A DNA stretch of 22,154 nt. It comes from Treponema sp. (GTDB taxonomy: Bacteria > Spirochaetota > Spirochaetia > Treponematales > Breznakiellaceae). Under the pieces are notes generated by a model that was not told where the DNA came from, searched no databases, and saw only the letters and a list, made by a program, of their open reading frames with translations. This document shows positions 22,039 through 22,154 of the stretch, one piece after another; within the stretch, counting starts at the first letter, position 1; every line of letters begins with the position of its first letter. Location: positions 1-22,154 of the forward strand of contig JAIRNB010000397.1 of the NCBI GenBank assembly GCA_031258265.1. The letters run 5' to 3'. The position numbers and the translations under genes are program-made.

Positions 22039-22154
22039 GAGCCTCCGCGGAGCAGAGCTCCGCGGTATCTTTAGCGTTGCATTGGGTCAAACGGAGGCTC
22101 GGTCGTAAGGAAATTTATAATACCGTCTGGTTTAACACCAAATTTTTGTAAACG
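22039..22154. repeat. Composite palindromic repeat, truncated by right edge
   Basis: GAGCCTCCG (22039-22047) and CGGAGGCTC (22092-22100) are perfect inverted repeats. Inside and overlapping is CCGCGGAGC-AGA-GCTCCGCGG (22045-22065), a perfect nine-pair hairpin. Further right, 22129-22154 matches the complement of 888-913 at 23 of 26 bases, and 22125-22139 matches 825-839 at 14 of 15. The element continues beyond the window. Confidence 0.6.

Overview
The window looks like chromosomal DNA of a host-associated spirochaete, most likely a Treponema of the termite-gut type. This is an inference. It rests on a GC-rich coding core, several short lipoproteins with relaxed lipoboxes, a YtcQ/LplA-class sugar-binding protein with LplB/LplC-class permeases and no local ATPase, an anaerobe-type flavodiiron protein, and spacers crowded with perfect hairpins. 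No rRNA, CRISPR array, prophage or intact transposase was seen.

Left flank (1-1077): AT-rich, with a lipoprotein gene running off the edge, a GC-rich hairpin-bearing island, a broken RelE/ParE-type toxin and a palindromic repeat. Metabolic core (1078-11034): a GH27 alpha-galactosidase-like enzyme, tRNA-Arg(CCG), a three-part flavodiiron protein (diiron/flavodoxin core, flavin reductase, rubredoxin), a divergent XPD/DinG-type helicase with an N-terminal JAB metalloprotease domain, and an ABC carbohydrate-uptake operon (binding protein, two permeases).

Middle (11035-15782): convergent to the ABC operon is a two-gene unit of an IscR-like Rrf2 regulator translationally coupled to a membrane protein with three winged-helix-like segments. 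A divergent unit follows: a long uracil-phosphoribosyltransferase-like protein with a strong, apparently leaderless promoter, coupled to an exported TPR protein, then a DUF503/YlxP gene. Envelope cluster (15873-20628): a LppM/DUF3153-like lipoprotein, a CDP-glycerol glycerophosphotransferase-family enzyme and, overlapping it by 8 nt, a 911-residue fusion of a YidC/Oxa1-like module to an alkaline-phosphatase/sulfatase-fold domain of the LTA-synthase type. This cluster is the strongest candidate for an undescribed system: the YidC-like half has Ser where the groove Arg is expected, and its partner enzyme belongs to the teichoic-acid polymerase family, which is unexpected in a spirochaete.

Right flank (20629-22154): a toxin-antitoxin graveyard. 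BrnA is intact but BrnT carries a frameshift and a stop. A DUF1902 (HicB-like) antitoxin has lost its 5' end against a palindromic repeat, and its HicA-like toxin is frameshifted. The repeat at the right edge is related to the one that abuts the broken toxin on the left.

Across the window, two inverted copies of a ~126-bp intergenic repeat (7183-7309 and 13118-13243) differ by a compensatory change in a hairpin, suggesting selection on a folded RNA or DNA.
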